64,000 bases of DNA from Puia sp963703355 (GTDB lineage: Bacteria > Bacteroidota > Bacteroidia > Chitinophagales > Chitinophagaceae): NCBI GenBank assembly GCA_963703355.1, contig OY969813.1:1488001-1552000 (forward strand). The letters are read 5' to 3'. Shown here in pieces: positions 26,065 through 33,807 of this stretch. The notes under the pieces are model-generated. The model searched no databases. It had not been told where the DNA came from and was given only the letters and a program-made list of their open reading frames with translations. How positions within the stretch are numbered: the first letter of the stretch is position 1; each line of letters begins with the position of its first letter. A program made the translations under genes and the position numbers.

Positions 26065-26877
26065 ATGGATCTGAAAGTTCGGATTGAAGAAGTTTGGAAG
26101 AACAGAGAATTATTAAAAAATCAGGAATATGCCGACGCTGTCCGGGAGGTAATTGAAGAGGTAGACAAAGGAAGACTTAGGGTTGCTGAACCTTCAGGTG
26201 AAGAATGGAAAGTAAACGAATGGGTGAAACAGTCGATCCTCATGTATTTTGGGATCCAGCAAATGAAGACCTGGACAGCAGGTCCAATGGAATTCTACGA
26301 TAAAATGACACTTAAAAGTGACTATGCCACATTGGGTGTCCGGGCCGTTCCCCACGCCATCGCACGATATGGTGCATATCTGGCGAAGTCGGTTGTTCTG
26401 ATGCCCAGTTATGTCAATATTGGTGCTTATGTAGATGAAGGCACTATGGTAGATACCTGGGCGACTGTTGGCAGTTGTGCGCAAATAGGCAAAGGAGTTC
26501 ATCTGAGTGGCGGTGTCGGAATAGGCGGTGTCTTAGAACCCCTGCAGGCGTCGCCTGTAATCATCGAGGATGGATGTTTTATCGGTTCAAGATGCATCGT
26601 AGTCGAAGGCGTTCACATTGAAAAAGAGGCAGTACTCGGAGCAAACGTCGTGCTTACGCAGAGTACAAAAATCATTGATGTTAGCGGCAATACTCCTAAA
26701 GAATACAAAGGACGGGTTCCTGCACGAAGCGTTGTAATACCAGGTTCTTACCCGAAGAAATTTCCCGCAGGTGAATACCAGGTAGGTTGTGCACTTGTCA
26801 TTGGTCAGCGCAAGGCATCAACCGATTTAAAAACCAGTCTGAATGATGCATTGAGAGAGTTCGCAATAGCGGGGTAG
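26065..26877 (+). CDS. dapD: 2,3,4,5-tetrahydropyridine-2,6-dicarboxylate N-succinyltransferase
   Basis: The 270-residue trimeric enzyme of the lysine/meso-diaminopimelate pathway starts at MDLKVRIEEVW. An N-terminal helical domain precedes a left-handed beta-helix of hexapeptide repeats (ARYGAYLAKSVVLMPSYVNIGAYVDEGTMVDTWATVGSCAQIGKGVHLSGGVGIGGV). The conserved GCFIGSRCIVVEGVHIEKEAVLGANVVLT segment and the C-terminal VIPGSYPKKF match DapD. An upstream in-frame ATG at 25945 lies within the divergent gene and is not likely. It is followed by a word-array hairpin. Confidence 0.96.
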   Translation: MDLKVRIEEVWKNRELLKNQEYADAVREVIEEVDKGRLRVAEPSGEEWKVNEWVKQSILMYFGIQQMKTWTAGPMEFYDKMTLKSDYATLGVRAVPHAIARYGAYLAKSVVLMPSYVNIGAYVDEGTMVDTWATVGSCAQIGKGVHLSGGVGIGGVLEPLQASPVIIEDGCFIGSRCIVVEGVHIEKEAVLGANVVLTQSTKIIDVSGNTPKEYKGRVPARSVVIPGSYPKKFPAGEYQVGCALVIGQRKASTDLKTSLNDALREFAIAG

Positions 26878-26880
26878 AAC

Positions 26881-26948
26881 AAGTGTGAGGGTGTGAAGAA
26901 ACTAATTCATTTCACCCTCACACTCTCACACTCTCACACTCTCACACT
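26881..26948. repeat. Convergent octamer arrays forming a hairpin between dapD and map (site B)
   Basis: The left arm AGTGTGAGGGTGTGAA starts 4-5 bp after the dapD stop. The right arm is TTCACCCTCACACT followed by three more CTCACACT units, ending 17 bp from the map stop. In each gene's own sense the word is AGTGTGAG. The arms pair over roughly 14 bp with a two-base slip. It may serve as a bidirectional terminator, but no T-run follows either arm. Confidence 0.88.
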
Positions 26949-26965
26949 AAAAAGGCTTGCCTCAG

Positions 26966-27766
26966 TTAATTTGAGGAAAACAAATTCGGGTTATTTCTCT
27001 CAGCAGCTTCTATTTCTGTATAGTCGGAAAGAATATCTGCTTTATTTTTTTCAACACAAACATCATGTTCAAAATGAACAGAGACGCTATGATCAACAGT
27101 TCGAACTGTCCATCCGTCCGATTCGGTATATACTTCGCGTTTCCCAAGATTAATCATAGGTTCAATGGCCAGGATCAAACCTTCTTTCATTTTTATTCCT
27201 GATCCGCGTTTTCCATAATTGGCTACCTGTGGATCTTCGTGCATATTTCTTCCCAGACCATGCCCTACCAGTTCACGCACAACACCATAACCATATTTTT
27301 TCTCCGTATGTTCCTGAATTGCGAATGAAACATCACCAATTCGGTTCCCTGCAATTGCTTTTTCAATTCCTTTATAAAGAGATTCTTTGGTTACCCTTAT
27401 AAGTTGCGCGATTGCGGCACCAGGATTTCCGATTGCAAATGTATAAGCATGATCACCATGAAATCCGTTTTTAAATACTCCAATATCAACAGAGACAATA
27501 TCGCCTTCCTTCAATAAATATTCACTGGGAAACCCATGCACAACAACATCATTTACTGAAATGCATGAATTAAAGGGATATCCGTGATAGTTTAAAAAAG
27601 AAGGTGTTGCTCCGTGGTCGTTGATAAAAGTTCCAATAAACTTATCGAGAAATAAAGTTGTAATGCCCGGCCTGAGTAATCTGGCTGTTTCTGTTAGCGT
27701 TTTACTAACCAGTAACGCACTCTCCCTGGCAAGTTCAATCTCTGCTTTCGTTTTGTGGTAAATCAT
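26966..27766 (-). CDS. map: Methionine aminopeptidase, type I
   Basis: The 266-residue metallopeptidase removes the initiator Met. Metal ligands are visible in VSVDIGVFKNGFHGDHAYTF (two Asp), GHGLGRNMHEDPQVANYG (His) and LILAIEPMINLG (Glu), with a final Glu in the C-terminal CVEKNKADILSDYTEIEAAER region. The gene follows secY with one base between, the usual Bacteroidota order, but infA and rpmJ do not follow; dapD converges instead. Confidence 0.97.
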   Translation of the reverse strand: MIYHKTKAEIELARESALLVSKTLTETARLLRPGITTLFLDKFIGTFINDHGATPSFLNYHGYPFNSCISVNDVVVHGFPSEYLLKEGDIVSVDIGVFKNGFHGDHAYTFAIGNPGAAIAQLIRVTKESLYKGIEKAIAGNRIGDVSFAIQEHTEKKYGYGVVRELVGHGLGRNMHEDPQVANYGKRGSGIKMKEGLILAIEPMINLGKREVYTESDGWTVRTVDHSVSVHFEHDVCVEKNKADILSDYTEIEAAERNNPNLFSSN

Positions 27767-27767
27767 G

Positions 27768-29105
27768 CTAGATCACCGCATTGGTAACCGACTGACGACC
27801 TTGAATACGGCCGGACTTCATGAGCCCGTCGTACTGACGCATCAGCAGCTGGGTTTCGATCTGTTGCAATGTATCGAGAATTACTGCTACCATAATGAGC
27901 AGCGATGTTCCTCCGTAGAAAGCTGCAAAACCCTGTGTAACTCCTGCGCGCTGAGCGAAACCAGGAAGAATACCTACAATGGCAAGTAATACGGCTCCCG
28001 GCAAAGTAATTTTATCCATCACTGAACCAATAAAATCAGCGGTCGGCTGACCAGGTTTTACGCCAGGCACAAATCCATTGTTACGCTTAAGATCGTCTGC
28101 AACCTGCTTTGGATTAAATATCAAAGAAGTGTACAAAAAAGTAAATCCGATGACTATGATGCCATAAAAAATCATGTGCACATAGTCGCGTGGATCAGAA
28201 AATATTCTTGAAATTCCTTCTTTGTTTTCGAAACTTGTATAAGAAATAAGTGTTGGAAGAAACATAATTGCCTGAGCAAAGATGATAGGCATCACACCGG
28301 CGCTGTTAACTTTAAGAGGAAGAAACTGACGGGCGCCACCAAATTGGCGATTCCCTACAATTTGTTTGGCATAATTAACGGGAACTTTTCGCACGCCCTG
28401 AATCAGCACAATCAAACCCATGATCACAGCCACCAATATGGCCACTTCTATAACAAACAGAAGAATACCACCACTGCCATTTACCGCTTTTGATTGAAAT
28501 TCACGTGAAATAGCTCCAGGAAAACGTGCAAGGATACCGATCATGATAATGATAGATGTACCATTGCCCAGACCCTTGTCTGTAATTTTTTCACCAATCC
28601 ACATTACGAATAGTGTTCCCGCAGTGAGCAGTATCGGCGTTGTAAACCAGAAAAAAGAACTGAAACTTTCGATAATTGCATCCCGACCCATCGTTTTCAG
28701 ATACCCAACATATGCATATGCCTGGGCAAATGTTACGATAACAGTCAGATATCTTGTCCACTGATTAATTTTCTTTCTTCCGCTTTCGCCATCTTTCTGG
28801 ATCTTCTGCATCTGGGGAACAAGGATGCTCATCAATTGCATAAAAATCGATGCAGAGATATAAGGCATAATACCCAATGCGAGTATCGATGCCTGTGAAA
28901 AAGCTCCTCCTGAAAAGGCGTCAATTAAACCCAATGCTCCGGATTTTGCACCGTTCAGACTACTCAATTTATTCGGATCAATACCCGGTAAAACAATATA
29001 GGTGCAAAAACGGTAAACCAGGAGCAAAGTAAGCGTGACAAGAATCTTACTTTTTAATTCCGGAATGCTCCAAATATTTTTTAAAGTATCAAAAAATTTC
29101 TTCAC
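27768..29105 (-). CDS. secY: Protein translocase subunit SecY
   Basis: The 445-residue protein is the channel of the Sec translocon with ten predicted transmembrane helices. Characteristic segments are FSGGAFSQASILALGIMPYISASIFMQL, the plug-region start GLIDAFSGG, GNGTSIIIMIGILARFPG and RNNGFVPGVKPGQPTADFIGSVMDKITLPGA. It follows rplO by 75 bp on the minus strand, and that gap holds a strong intrinsic-terminator hairpin, so secY-map may be transcribed at a different level from the ribosomal genes. Confidence 0.98.
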   Translation of the reverse strand: MKKFFDTLKNIWSIPELKSKILVTLTLLLVYRFCTYIVLPGIDPNKLSSLNGAKSGALGLIDAFSGGAFSQASILALGIMPYISASIFMQLMSILVPQMQKIQKDGESGRKKINQWTRYLTVIVTFAQAYAYVGYLKTMGRDAIIESFSSFFWFTTPILLTAGTLFVMWIGEKITDKGLGNGTSIIIMIGILARFPGAISREFQSKAVNGSGGILLFVIEVAILVAVIMGLIVLIQGVRKVPVNYAKQIVGNRQFGGARQFLPLKVNSAGVMPIIFAQAIMFLPTLISYTSFENKEGISRIFSDPRDYVHMIFYGIIVIGFTFLYTSLIFNPKQVADDLKRNNGFVPGVKPGQPTADFIGSVMDKITLPGAVLLAIVGILPGFAQRAGVTQGFAAFYGGTSLLIMVAVILDTLQQIETQLLMRQYDGLMKSGRIQGRQSVTNAVI

Positions 29106-29137
29106 GTTTTTCGTAATTATTTAGGAACCACTGCAAA

Positions 29138-29161
29138 CAAAAAAGACGATCGGAATCGTCT
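29138..29161 (-). terminator. Intrinsic-terminator-like hairpin between rplO and secY
   Basis: In the transcript AGACGAT (complement of 29155-29161) and ATCGTCT (complement of 29144-29150) form a perfect 7 bp stem closed by a four-base loop TCCG, followed directly by TTTTT-G-TTTG. It lies 20 bases after the rplO stop and 30 before secY. No good promoter motif is seen between it and secY, so complete termination is unlikely. Confidence 0.8.
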
Positions 29162-29180
29162 GTGCAAGTTAACGACTATT

Positions 29181-29660
29181 TTAGGATTTTACTCCCATGA
29201 CCACTTTCTTCACTTCCTGGATCTCCAAAGAACCTCCGGCGTTTTTGATGGCAAGTTTTGCTTTTTCACTGGCAGCATTTACCTTAAAATTCAGCTTTGT
29301 TTTTAATTCCCCATTGCCAAGAATCTTCACCATATCCGTACGTGCAATCAGTCCGTTGGCATACAGGTTCGCTGCAGAAATCTCTTTAATATCGTATTTT
29401 TCAGCCAGTTGTTCAATCTGAGACAGATTGAAAACTACATATGAAACACGATCAGGATTTTTGAATCCACGTTTTGGTAATCGACGTTGTATCGGCATTT
29501 GTCCACCCTCATGGGCCATTTTCCGCTGGTAACCCGCGCGGCTCTGCCCACCCTTATTACCTTTTGTAGACGTTCCTCCTTTACCCGACGCTTCTCCGCG
29601 ACCCAGTCTTTTTTCCTTATGTGTTGCCCCTTTTGCTGGCCTGATGGTATGTAAGTTCAT
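29181..29660 (-). CDS. rplO: Large subunit ribosomal protein uL15
   Basis: The 159-residue protein shows the uL15 N-terminus MNLHTIRPAKGATHKEKRLGRG with the Gly/Lys-rich SGKGGTSTKGNKGGQSRAGY stretch that threads into 23S rRNA, followed by GGQMPIQRRLPKRGF and a C-terminal globular domain. Length is slightly above the bacterial norm (about 144-150). AATTTGAAT-type sequence lies 5-14 bp upstream of its start, as for several neighbours. Confidence 0.98.
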   Translation of the reverse strand: MNLHTIRPAKGATHKEKRLGRGEASGKGGTSTKGNKGGQSRAGYQRKMAHEGGQMPIQRRLPKRGFKNPDRVSYVVFNLSQIEQLAEKYDIKEISAANLYANGLIARTDMVKILGNGELKTKLNFKVNAASEKAKLAIKNAGGSLEIQEVKKVVMGVKS

Positions 29661-29703
29661 GTCGAAAATTTGAATATTTTAAAACTAAGGATAGTGATTT
29701 CTC

Positions 29704-29730
29704 ACTCCCACACTCCCACACTCTCACACT
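29704..29730 (-). repeat. Octamer array after rpmD (site C)
   Basis: Plus-strand units ACTCCCAC, ACTCCCAC, ACTCTCAC and a partial ACT lie 6 bp beyond the rpmD stop. In the sense of rpmD this is AGTGTGAG-AGTGTGGG-AGTGTGGG. It occupies most of the 75 bp between rpmD and rplO inside the spc operon. Confidence 0.9.
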
Positions 29731-29735
29731 TGTAT

Positions 29736-29915
29736 TTATATCTCCTCCACTTTTAACAGATGTTCCACTGTCCGGATCATTCCAAGTACCTGTGGAGTCG
29801 CTTCGATATCTCTGGCATTGTGCAGTTTTTTCAGGCCAAGGGCCTGAAGCGTCAATTTCTGTCTTTCAGATCTGTCGATACCGCTTTTTATCTGCGTAAT
29901 TCTTAACTTTTTCAT
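29736..29915 (-). CDS. rpmD: Large subunit ribosomal protein uL30
   Basis: A 59-codon frame from ATG (complement of 29913-29915) to TAA encodes MKKLRITQIKSGIDRSERQK and continues with TLQALGLKKLHNARDIEATPQVLGMIRTVEHLLKVEEI, the complete uL30 fold. The position between rpsE and rplO is canonical. It is short and easily missed in automatic calls. Confidence 0.97.
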   Translation of the reverse strand: MKKLRITQIKSGIDRSERQKLTLQALGLKKLHNARDIEATPQVLGMIRTVEHLLKVEEI

Positions 29916-29935
29916 TACTTCTGATATTATTCCGT

Positions 29936-30454
29936 TTACCCGTTAAATACTTTCTTCAACGAAATGTTTCTTGTTCTCGAAACATGTATCGGTTCTCTCA
30001 ACAATCCCAGGGCCTTGAATGTTGCTTTCACCACGTTGTGGGGATTTGCCGACCCCAGTGATTTGGCAAGCACATCCGTAATACCTGCGCTTTCCAATAC
30101 GGCACGCATGCTGCCTCCGGCAATTACACCAGTACCGTGCGCTGCGGGCTTGATCAGCACTTTTGCAGCACCTTCCTTTGCCAGCTGGTCATGTGGAATG
30201 GTACCATGCATAACCGGAACCTTAATGAGGTTTTTCTTTGCATCCTCAATCCCTTTTGTGATCGCTTCCTGCACCTCCTTGGCCTTACCCAAACCATGTC
30301 CAACTACGCCATTTTCATTCCCAACAACTACGAGCGCAGAAAAACTAAAAGCGCGTCCACCCTTAGTGGTTTTAACCACTCGATTGATAGATACTACTTT
30401 TTCTTTCAGCTCCAGGTCGCCGGCTTTAATCTTAGATATACTTGCTGTTGCCAT
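29936..30454 (-). CDS. rpsE: Small subunit ribosomal protein uS5
   Basis: The 172-residue uS5 contains the KEKVVSINRVVKTTKGGRAFSFSALVVVG double-stranded RNA-binding region, VVGHGLGKAKEVQEAITKG and the C-terminal GTGVIAGGSMRAVLESAGITDVLAKSLGS fold. uS5 lies at the 30S mRNA entrance and contributes to decoding accuracy. Position between rplR and rpmD is canonical for the spc operon. Confidence 0.98.
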   Translation of the reverse strand: MATASISKIKAGDLELKEKVVSINRVVKTTKGGRAFSFSALVVVGNENGVVGHGLGKAKEVQEAITKGIEDAKKNLIKVPVMHGTIPHDQLAKEGAAKVLIKPAAHGTGVIAGGSMRAVLESAGITDVLAKSLGSANPHNVVKATFKALGLLREPIHVSRTRNISLKKVFNG

Positions 30455-30484
30455 GATAAATATTTACAAATACTGTTTTATGAA

Positions 30485-30835
30485 TTATAACTGCAACCCG
30501 CCTTCACGGGCAGCTTCTGCAATAGCCTTTACTCTTCCATGATACAGGTTCCCCCCGCGATCAAATACCACTTTACTTATGCCCAATTCCGTTGCCTTAC
30601 GCGCAATAGCCAGACCTACCAGTTTGCTCTTTTCAGTCTTTGTAACTTTCTGAGCTACGATATCTTTATCACGGGAAGAAGCAGCAGCAATGGTTTTGCC
30701 ATTATCGTCATCAATCAGTTGCGCATAGATTTCACTATTACTCCTGAAGACCGACAAACGGGGTTTGTCAGCGCTCCCCGCAACCTTCTTACGAATGCGG
30801 TATCTGATTTTCTGTCTTTTTATAAGCTTATCCAT
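30485..30835 (-). CDS. rplR: Large subunit ribosomal protein uL18
   Basis: The 116-residue protein binds 5S rRNA. KIRYRIRKKVAGSADKPRLSVFRSNSEIYAQLIDDDNGKT and the C-terminal FDRGGNLYHGRVKAIAEAAREGGLQL are typical. Upstream of its start is an AATTTGAAAAATTT motif (30843-30856). It follows rplF with a 77 bp gap that holds an octamer array. Confidence 0.98.
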   Translation of the reverse strand: MDKLIKRQKIRYRIRKKVAGSADKPRLSVFRSNSEIYAQLIDDDNGKTIAAASSRDKDIVAQKVTKTEKSKLVGLAIARKATELGISKVVFDRGGNLYHGRVKAIAEAAREGGLQL

Positions 30836-30871
30836 CTCTTTGAATTTGAAAAATTTAAACTATTAACCTGC

Positions 30872-30906
30872 ACCCCCATACTCCCATACTCCCATACTCC
30901 CAAACT
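30872..30906 (-). repeat. Octamer array after rplF (site D)
   Basis: Plus-strand units ACCCCCAT, ACTCCCAT, ACTCCCAT, ACTCCCAA and a partial ACT end 6 bp from the rplF stop codon. In rplF sense the word is AGTATGGG, the same as at the distant sites A and F. Confidence 0.9.
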
Positions 30907-30912
30907 TTCTTG

Positions 30913-31467
30913 TTATTTTCCTGCTGCCTTTCCAGCCTTCTTGCGAACCACTTCACCAGTGTATCGTACTCCCTTACCCTTGTAGGGTTCAGGTTTACGT
31001 AATCCACGAATTTTAGCTGCAACCTGCCCGATAAGCTGTTTATCAGTTCCTTCGAGCATAATTTTTGGATTCTCTCCTTTTTCCTGGGCCGTTGCCAGTT
31101 TCAACTCTTTGGGAATTTCAAATATGATATTGTGAGAAAACCCCAGGGCCAGATCAAGCAGATTACCCTGATTGGAAGCTTTAAAACCTACGCCTATCAG
31201 TTCCAGCTGTCTCTTATAACCTTCTGTAACTCCCTTAACCATATTGGATAACAAAGAACGGTAGAGTCCATGAAGTGCACGGTGACGTATCTGATCAGTG
31301 GGTCTCGAAATATGTACCTGGTTGTCTTTTACTTCCACTTTAATATCTCGGTCTATAGCCTGTTTTAGTTCCCCTTTTGGACCTTTCACCGTAATAACAT
31401 TATCGGAACCCACAGAAACAGTTATTCCGCTTGGGAGAACGACCGGCTTTTTTCCTATCCTGGACAT
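30913..31467 (-). CDS. rplF: Large subunit ribosomal protein uL6
   Basis: The 184-residue uL6 has the two-domain layout with MSRIGKKPVVLPSGITVSV at the start and the C-terminal signature KPEPYKGKGVRYTGEVVRKKAGKAAGK. It sits near the factor-binding site of the 50S subunit. AAATTTGAAA (31475-31484) precedes the start. Confidence 0.98.
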   Translation of the reverse strand: MSRIGKKPVVLPSGITVSVGSDNVITVKGPKGELKQAIDRDIKVEVKDNQVHISRPTDQIRHRALHGLYRSLLSNMVKGVTEGYKRQLELIGVGFKASNQGNLLDLALGFSHNIIFEIPKELKLATAQEKGENPKIMLEGTDKQLIGQVAAKIRGLRKPEPYKGKGVRYTGEVVRKKAGKAAGK

Positions 31468-31500
31468 ATTTTAGAAATTTGAAACGTTTATAATTCAAAA

Positions 31501-31537
31501 ACTCCTGCTCACTCTCACACTCTCACACTCTCACACT
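31501..31537 (-). repeat. Octamer array after rpsH (site E)
   Basis: Three plus-strand ACTCTCAC units and a partial ACT end 4 bp from the rpsH stop; a degenerate ACTCCTGC precedes them. In rpsH sense the word is AGTGTGAG, as at site B. Confidence 0.9.
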
Positions 31538-31541
31538 TTCT

Positions 31542-31940
31542 TTAGTATACATGACACAACACCTCACCACCAACATTCTGGGCTTTTGCGTCTTTATCAG
31601 TCATGACTCCTTTCGAAGTAGATACGATGGCGATTCCTAGACCATTTTTTACCCGTTTGAATTCTACAGGACTCGCATACTGACGCAGACCCGGACGGCT
31701 CACCCTTTCAAGGCTCCTGATTGCCGGCTCTTTAGTACTCGGATCATATTTTAACGCGATCTTAATCACACCCTGCTTGCTATCATCCTCAAATTTATAT
31801 TTGAGAATATAACCTTTGTCGTACAGAATTTCTGTCATCCGCTTTTTCAGGTTCGAAGCAGGAATCTCGACGATCCGATGATTCGCCATCTGCGCATTAC
31901 GGATTCTTGTGAGAAAATCTGCTATAGGATCTGTTACCAT
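31542..31940 (-). CDS. rpsH: Small subunit ribosomal protein uS8
   Basis: The 132-residue uS8 starts at MVTDPIADFLTRIRNAQMA (ATG complementary to 31938-31940). The longer frame extending to 32060 reads through a repeat array and is not coding. The C-terminal RVKNGLGIAIVSTSKGVMTDKDAKAQNVGGEVLCHVY is conserved. uS8 binds the central domain of 16S rRNA and in enteric bacteria also represses its own operon; no equivalent site was identified here. Confidence 0.98.
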   Translation of the reverse strand: MVTDPIADFLTRIRNAQMANHRIVEIPASNLKKRMTEILYDKGYILKYKFEDDSKQGVIKIALKYDPSTKEPAIRSLERVSRPGLRQYASPVEFKRVKNGLGIAIVSTSKGVMTDKDAKAQNVGGEVLCHVY

Positions 31941-31969
31941 TTTATATCTATTAAATACTTTATTAATTA

Positions 31970-32069
31970 TTGTTAACGGTTGACTGTCATTGTTAACGGT
32001 TGACTGTTGACAGTTGACAGATTTTATTTCGATCTCCGCAAAAAAACGGTCAACGGTCATCAGTCAACG
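31970..32069. repeat. Heptamer GTTGACN arrays between rpsN and rpsH (word family 3)
   Basis: In the transcript, right after the rpsN TAG, come GTTGACT, GATGACC, GTTGACC and then a T-run (complement of about 32041-32069). After a 25 base spacer an inverted array follows (complement of 31970-32020), with repeated AGTCAACCGTTAAC and CTGTCAA words. The two arms can pair over two to three words. Plus-strand TGTTAACGGTTGACTG occurs twice as a direct repeat. Confidence 0.85.
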
Positions 32070-32071
32070 AA

Positions 32072-32341
32072 CTACCAGCTCGCTTTTCTTACACCTGGAA
32101 TTTTCCCCTGCAGCGCCATATCGCGGAAAATATTCCTCGATACACCGAAGTAACGGATATACCCACGTGGACGACCAGTTAACTGGCAACGGTTTTTCAG
32201 ACGCACCGGTGATGCGTTTTTCGGAAGAAGGTCAAGTGCCTTATAATCGCCCGCAGCTTTAAGTGCAGCACGTTTGTCGGCAAATTTTGCGACCATTCTT
32301 TCCCGTTTCCTTTGTCTGGCTTTGACTGATTCTTTGGCCAT
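32072..32341 (-). CDS. rpsN: Small subunit ribosomal protein uS14 (zinc-independent form)
   Basis: The 89-residue uS14 is the longer form without the CxxC zinc knuckles: KESVKARQRKRERMVAKFADKR at the N-terminus and NRCQLTGRPRGYIRYFGVSRNIFRDMALQGKIPGVRKASW at the end. It belongs to the 30S head. A TTAA tetranucleotide run (32350-32366) lies just upstream of its start. Confidence 0.98.
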   Translation of the reverse strand: MAKESVKARQRKRERMVAKFADKRAALKAAGDYKALDLLPKNASPVRLKNRCQLTGRPRGYIRYFGVSRNIFRDMALQGKIPGVRKASW

Positions 32342-32375
32342 GAATTTCTATTAATTAATTAATTAACTGAATGTA

Positions 32376-32954
32376 TTAATTGGAATCTTCTTTTTTTGCA
32401 TTTCTGAAAGGCATTCCCAACGCCTTAAGTAACTCATATGCTTCCTCATTACTCTTCGCCGATGTAACAAACGTTATATCCATTCCAGTTATCTTGTTCA
32501 CTTTATCAATATCCACTTCAGGAAAAATAATTTGCTCAGTAATACCCATAGTATAATTTCCGCGGCCATCAAACGCCTTTTCGCTTACACCTTTAAAATC
32601 ACGCACGCGGGGAAGAGCAGAAGCAACCAGACGATCAAGGAATTCATACATTTTAATTCCGCGAAGGGTTACGCGAGCTCCGATAGGGATACCCTTACGC
32701 AGTTTGAAATTTGAAATGTCTTTTCTGGAAATAGTCGACACTGCTTTCTGACCCGTAATCGTAGTCAGCTCCTCAATGGTAATGTCTACCAGTTTTTTAT
32801 CCGAAACAGATCCATTGATTCCGCGATTCAGACAAATTTTCTCCAGCTTAGGTGCCTGCATAATAGAAGTATATCCGAATTTTTTTACCAATGCAGGTAT
32901 CACTTCCTTTTTGTATTTTTCTGCCAGGCGGGCAGTGTATTTTGTGGTACTCAT
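32376..32954 (-). CDS. rplE: Large subunit ribosomal protein uL5
   Basis: The 192-residue uL5 binds 5S rRNA and contacts the P-site tRNA. ICLNRGINGSVSDKKLVD, LRKGIPIGARVTLRG and NYTMGITEQIIFPEVDIDKV are conserved blocks. It overlaps the rplX stop codon by one base, indicating translational coupling. Confidence 0.98.
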   Translation of the reverse strand: MSTTKYTARLAEKYKKEVIPALVKKFGYTSIMQAPKLEKICLNRGINGSVSDKKLVDITIEELTTITGQKAVSTISRKDISNFKLRKGIPIGARVTLRGIKMYEFLDRLVASALPRVRDFKGVSEKAFDGRGNYTMGITEQIIFPEVDIDKVNKITGMDITFVTSAKSNEEAYELLKALGMPFRNAKKEDSN

Positions 32955-33292
32955 TATTTAATTTCCTCCCCTGATTTTTTTGCTATGCGTTTAAGTTTTC
33001 CGTTCTCTCTGGTGCGCTTTGCTTTAGACGGACCAGCAGATTTAGCGTCCCACAAAGAAACGTTGGATATATGAATGGGCGCCTCAAGTTTTACAATCCC
33101 GCCTTTCGTATTCTGAGCTGATGGTTTTGTATGTTTGGTAACAATATTTACGCCTTCAACTAATACTTTAGAATTATCCGGAAAAACCTCCAGCACTTTC
33201 CTTGACTTCTTGAGATCCTTATCATCACCAGTGATGACAACCACCTTATCTCCCTTTTTAATATTGAATTTGGGTCTGAATCTGCTATCCAT
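32954..33292 (-). CDS. rplX: Large subunit ribosomal protein uL24
   Basis: The 112-residue uL24 has a KOW motif near the N-terminus (KKGDKVVVITGDDKDLKKSRKVLEVFPD) and the EGVNIVTKHTKPSAQNTKGGIVKLEAPIHISNV block. It nucleates 50S assembly. The 123 bp before it hold a heptamer-word hairpin. Confidence 0.98.
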   Translation of the reverse strand: MDSRFRPKFNIKKGDKVVVITGDDKDLKKSRKVLEVFPDNSKVLVEGVNIVTKHTKPSAQNTKGGIVKLEAPIHISNVSLWDAKSAGPSKAKRTRENGKLKRIAKKSGEEIK

Positions 33293-33306
33293 TTTTTACT
33301 TTTTTT

Positions 33307-33415
33307 GCCTAAAGCCCAAAGCCTAAAGCTTAAAGCCTTTTTTAAATATTTTAATTACCAATTCTCATCTCGAATAAATCGACCAGCTGTAGGCTTTGGG
33401 CCTTAGGCTCTCGAC
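33307..33415. repeat. Heptamer-word inverted repeat between rplN and rplX (site H)
   Basis: Plus-strand units GCCTAAA, GCCCAAA, GCCTAAA, GCTTAAA (33307-33334) are matched by an inverted arm at 33386-33415. The 18-base arms 33308-33325 and 33390-33407 are complementary at 17 positions around a spacer of about 64 bases. The arm next to the rplN stop begins 5 bp after its TAA. Confidence 0.88.
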
Positions 33416-33784
33416 TTATAACACTTCCGGTGCCAGCGATATAATTTTCATATACCCCTTGTCGCGCAATTCACGGGCAACTGGCCCGAATATGCGTGTG
33501 CCTCTTGGCTCATCACTCGGATTCAATAACACCACTGCATTATCATCAAAACGTATATAAGAACCGTCTTTACGACGTAACTTATTTTTAGTACGCACAA
33601 TAACCGCTTTGGTAACAGTTCCTTTTTTAATACCTCCAGCAGGTAATGCATCTTTAACTGTAACTACAATCTTATCTCCGATTTTAGCATAATCCTGACC
33701 GCTGTTTCCCAATACACGGATGCACAAAACTTCTTTGGCTCCGCTATTATCGGCAACGTTTAATCTGCTTTCCTGCTGTATCAT
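33416..33784 (-). CDS. rplN: Large subunit ribosomal protein uL14
   Basis: The 122-residue uL14 begins MIQQESRLNVADNSGAKEVLCIRVLG and ends with RELRDKGYMKIISLAPEVL; both are hallmark sequences. It forms part of intersubunit bridges and contacts the uL19 region. Its stop codon is followed by heptamer words. Confidence 0.98.
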   Translation of the reverse strand: MIQQESRLNVADNSGAKEVLCIRVLGNSGQDYAKIGDKIVVTVKDALPAGGIKKGTVTKAVIVRTKNKLRRKDGSYIRFDDNAVVLLNPSDEPRGTRIFGPVARELRDKGYMKIISLAPEVL

Positions 33785-33807
33785 TAATTCCTTTTTTTTA
33801 AAATGAG

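Noticed and set aside
31941..32060. N-terminal extension of rpsH
   Set aside because: The extra 40 codons run through the GTTGAC array; uS8 starts at MVTDPIADFLTRIRNAQ in all relatives known to me.
32350..32366. TTAA tetranucleotide run before rpsN as a member of the word arrays
   Set aside because: It has a 4 bp period, is not next to the rplE stop in the same way and fits the AT-rich start context usual in this phylum.
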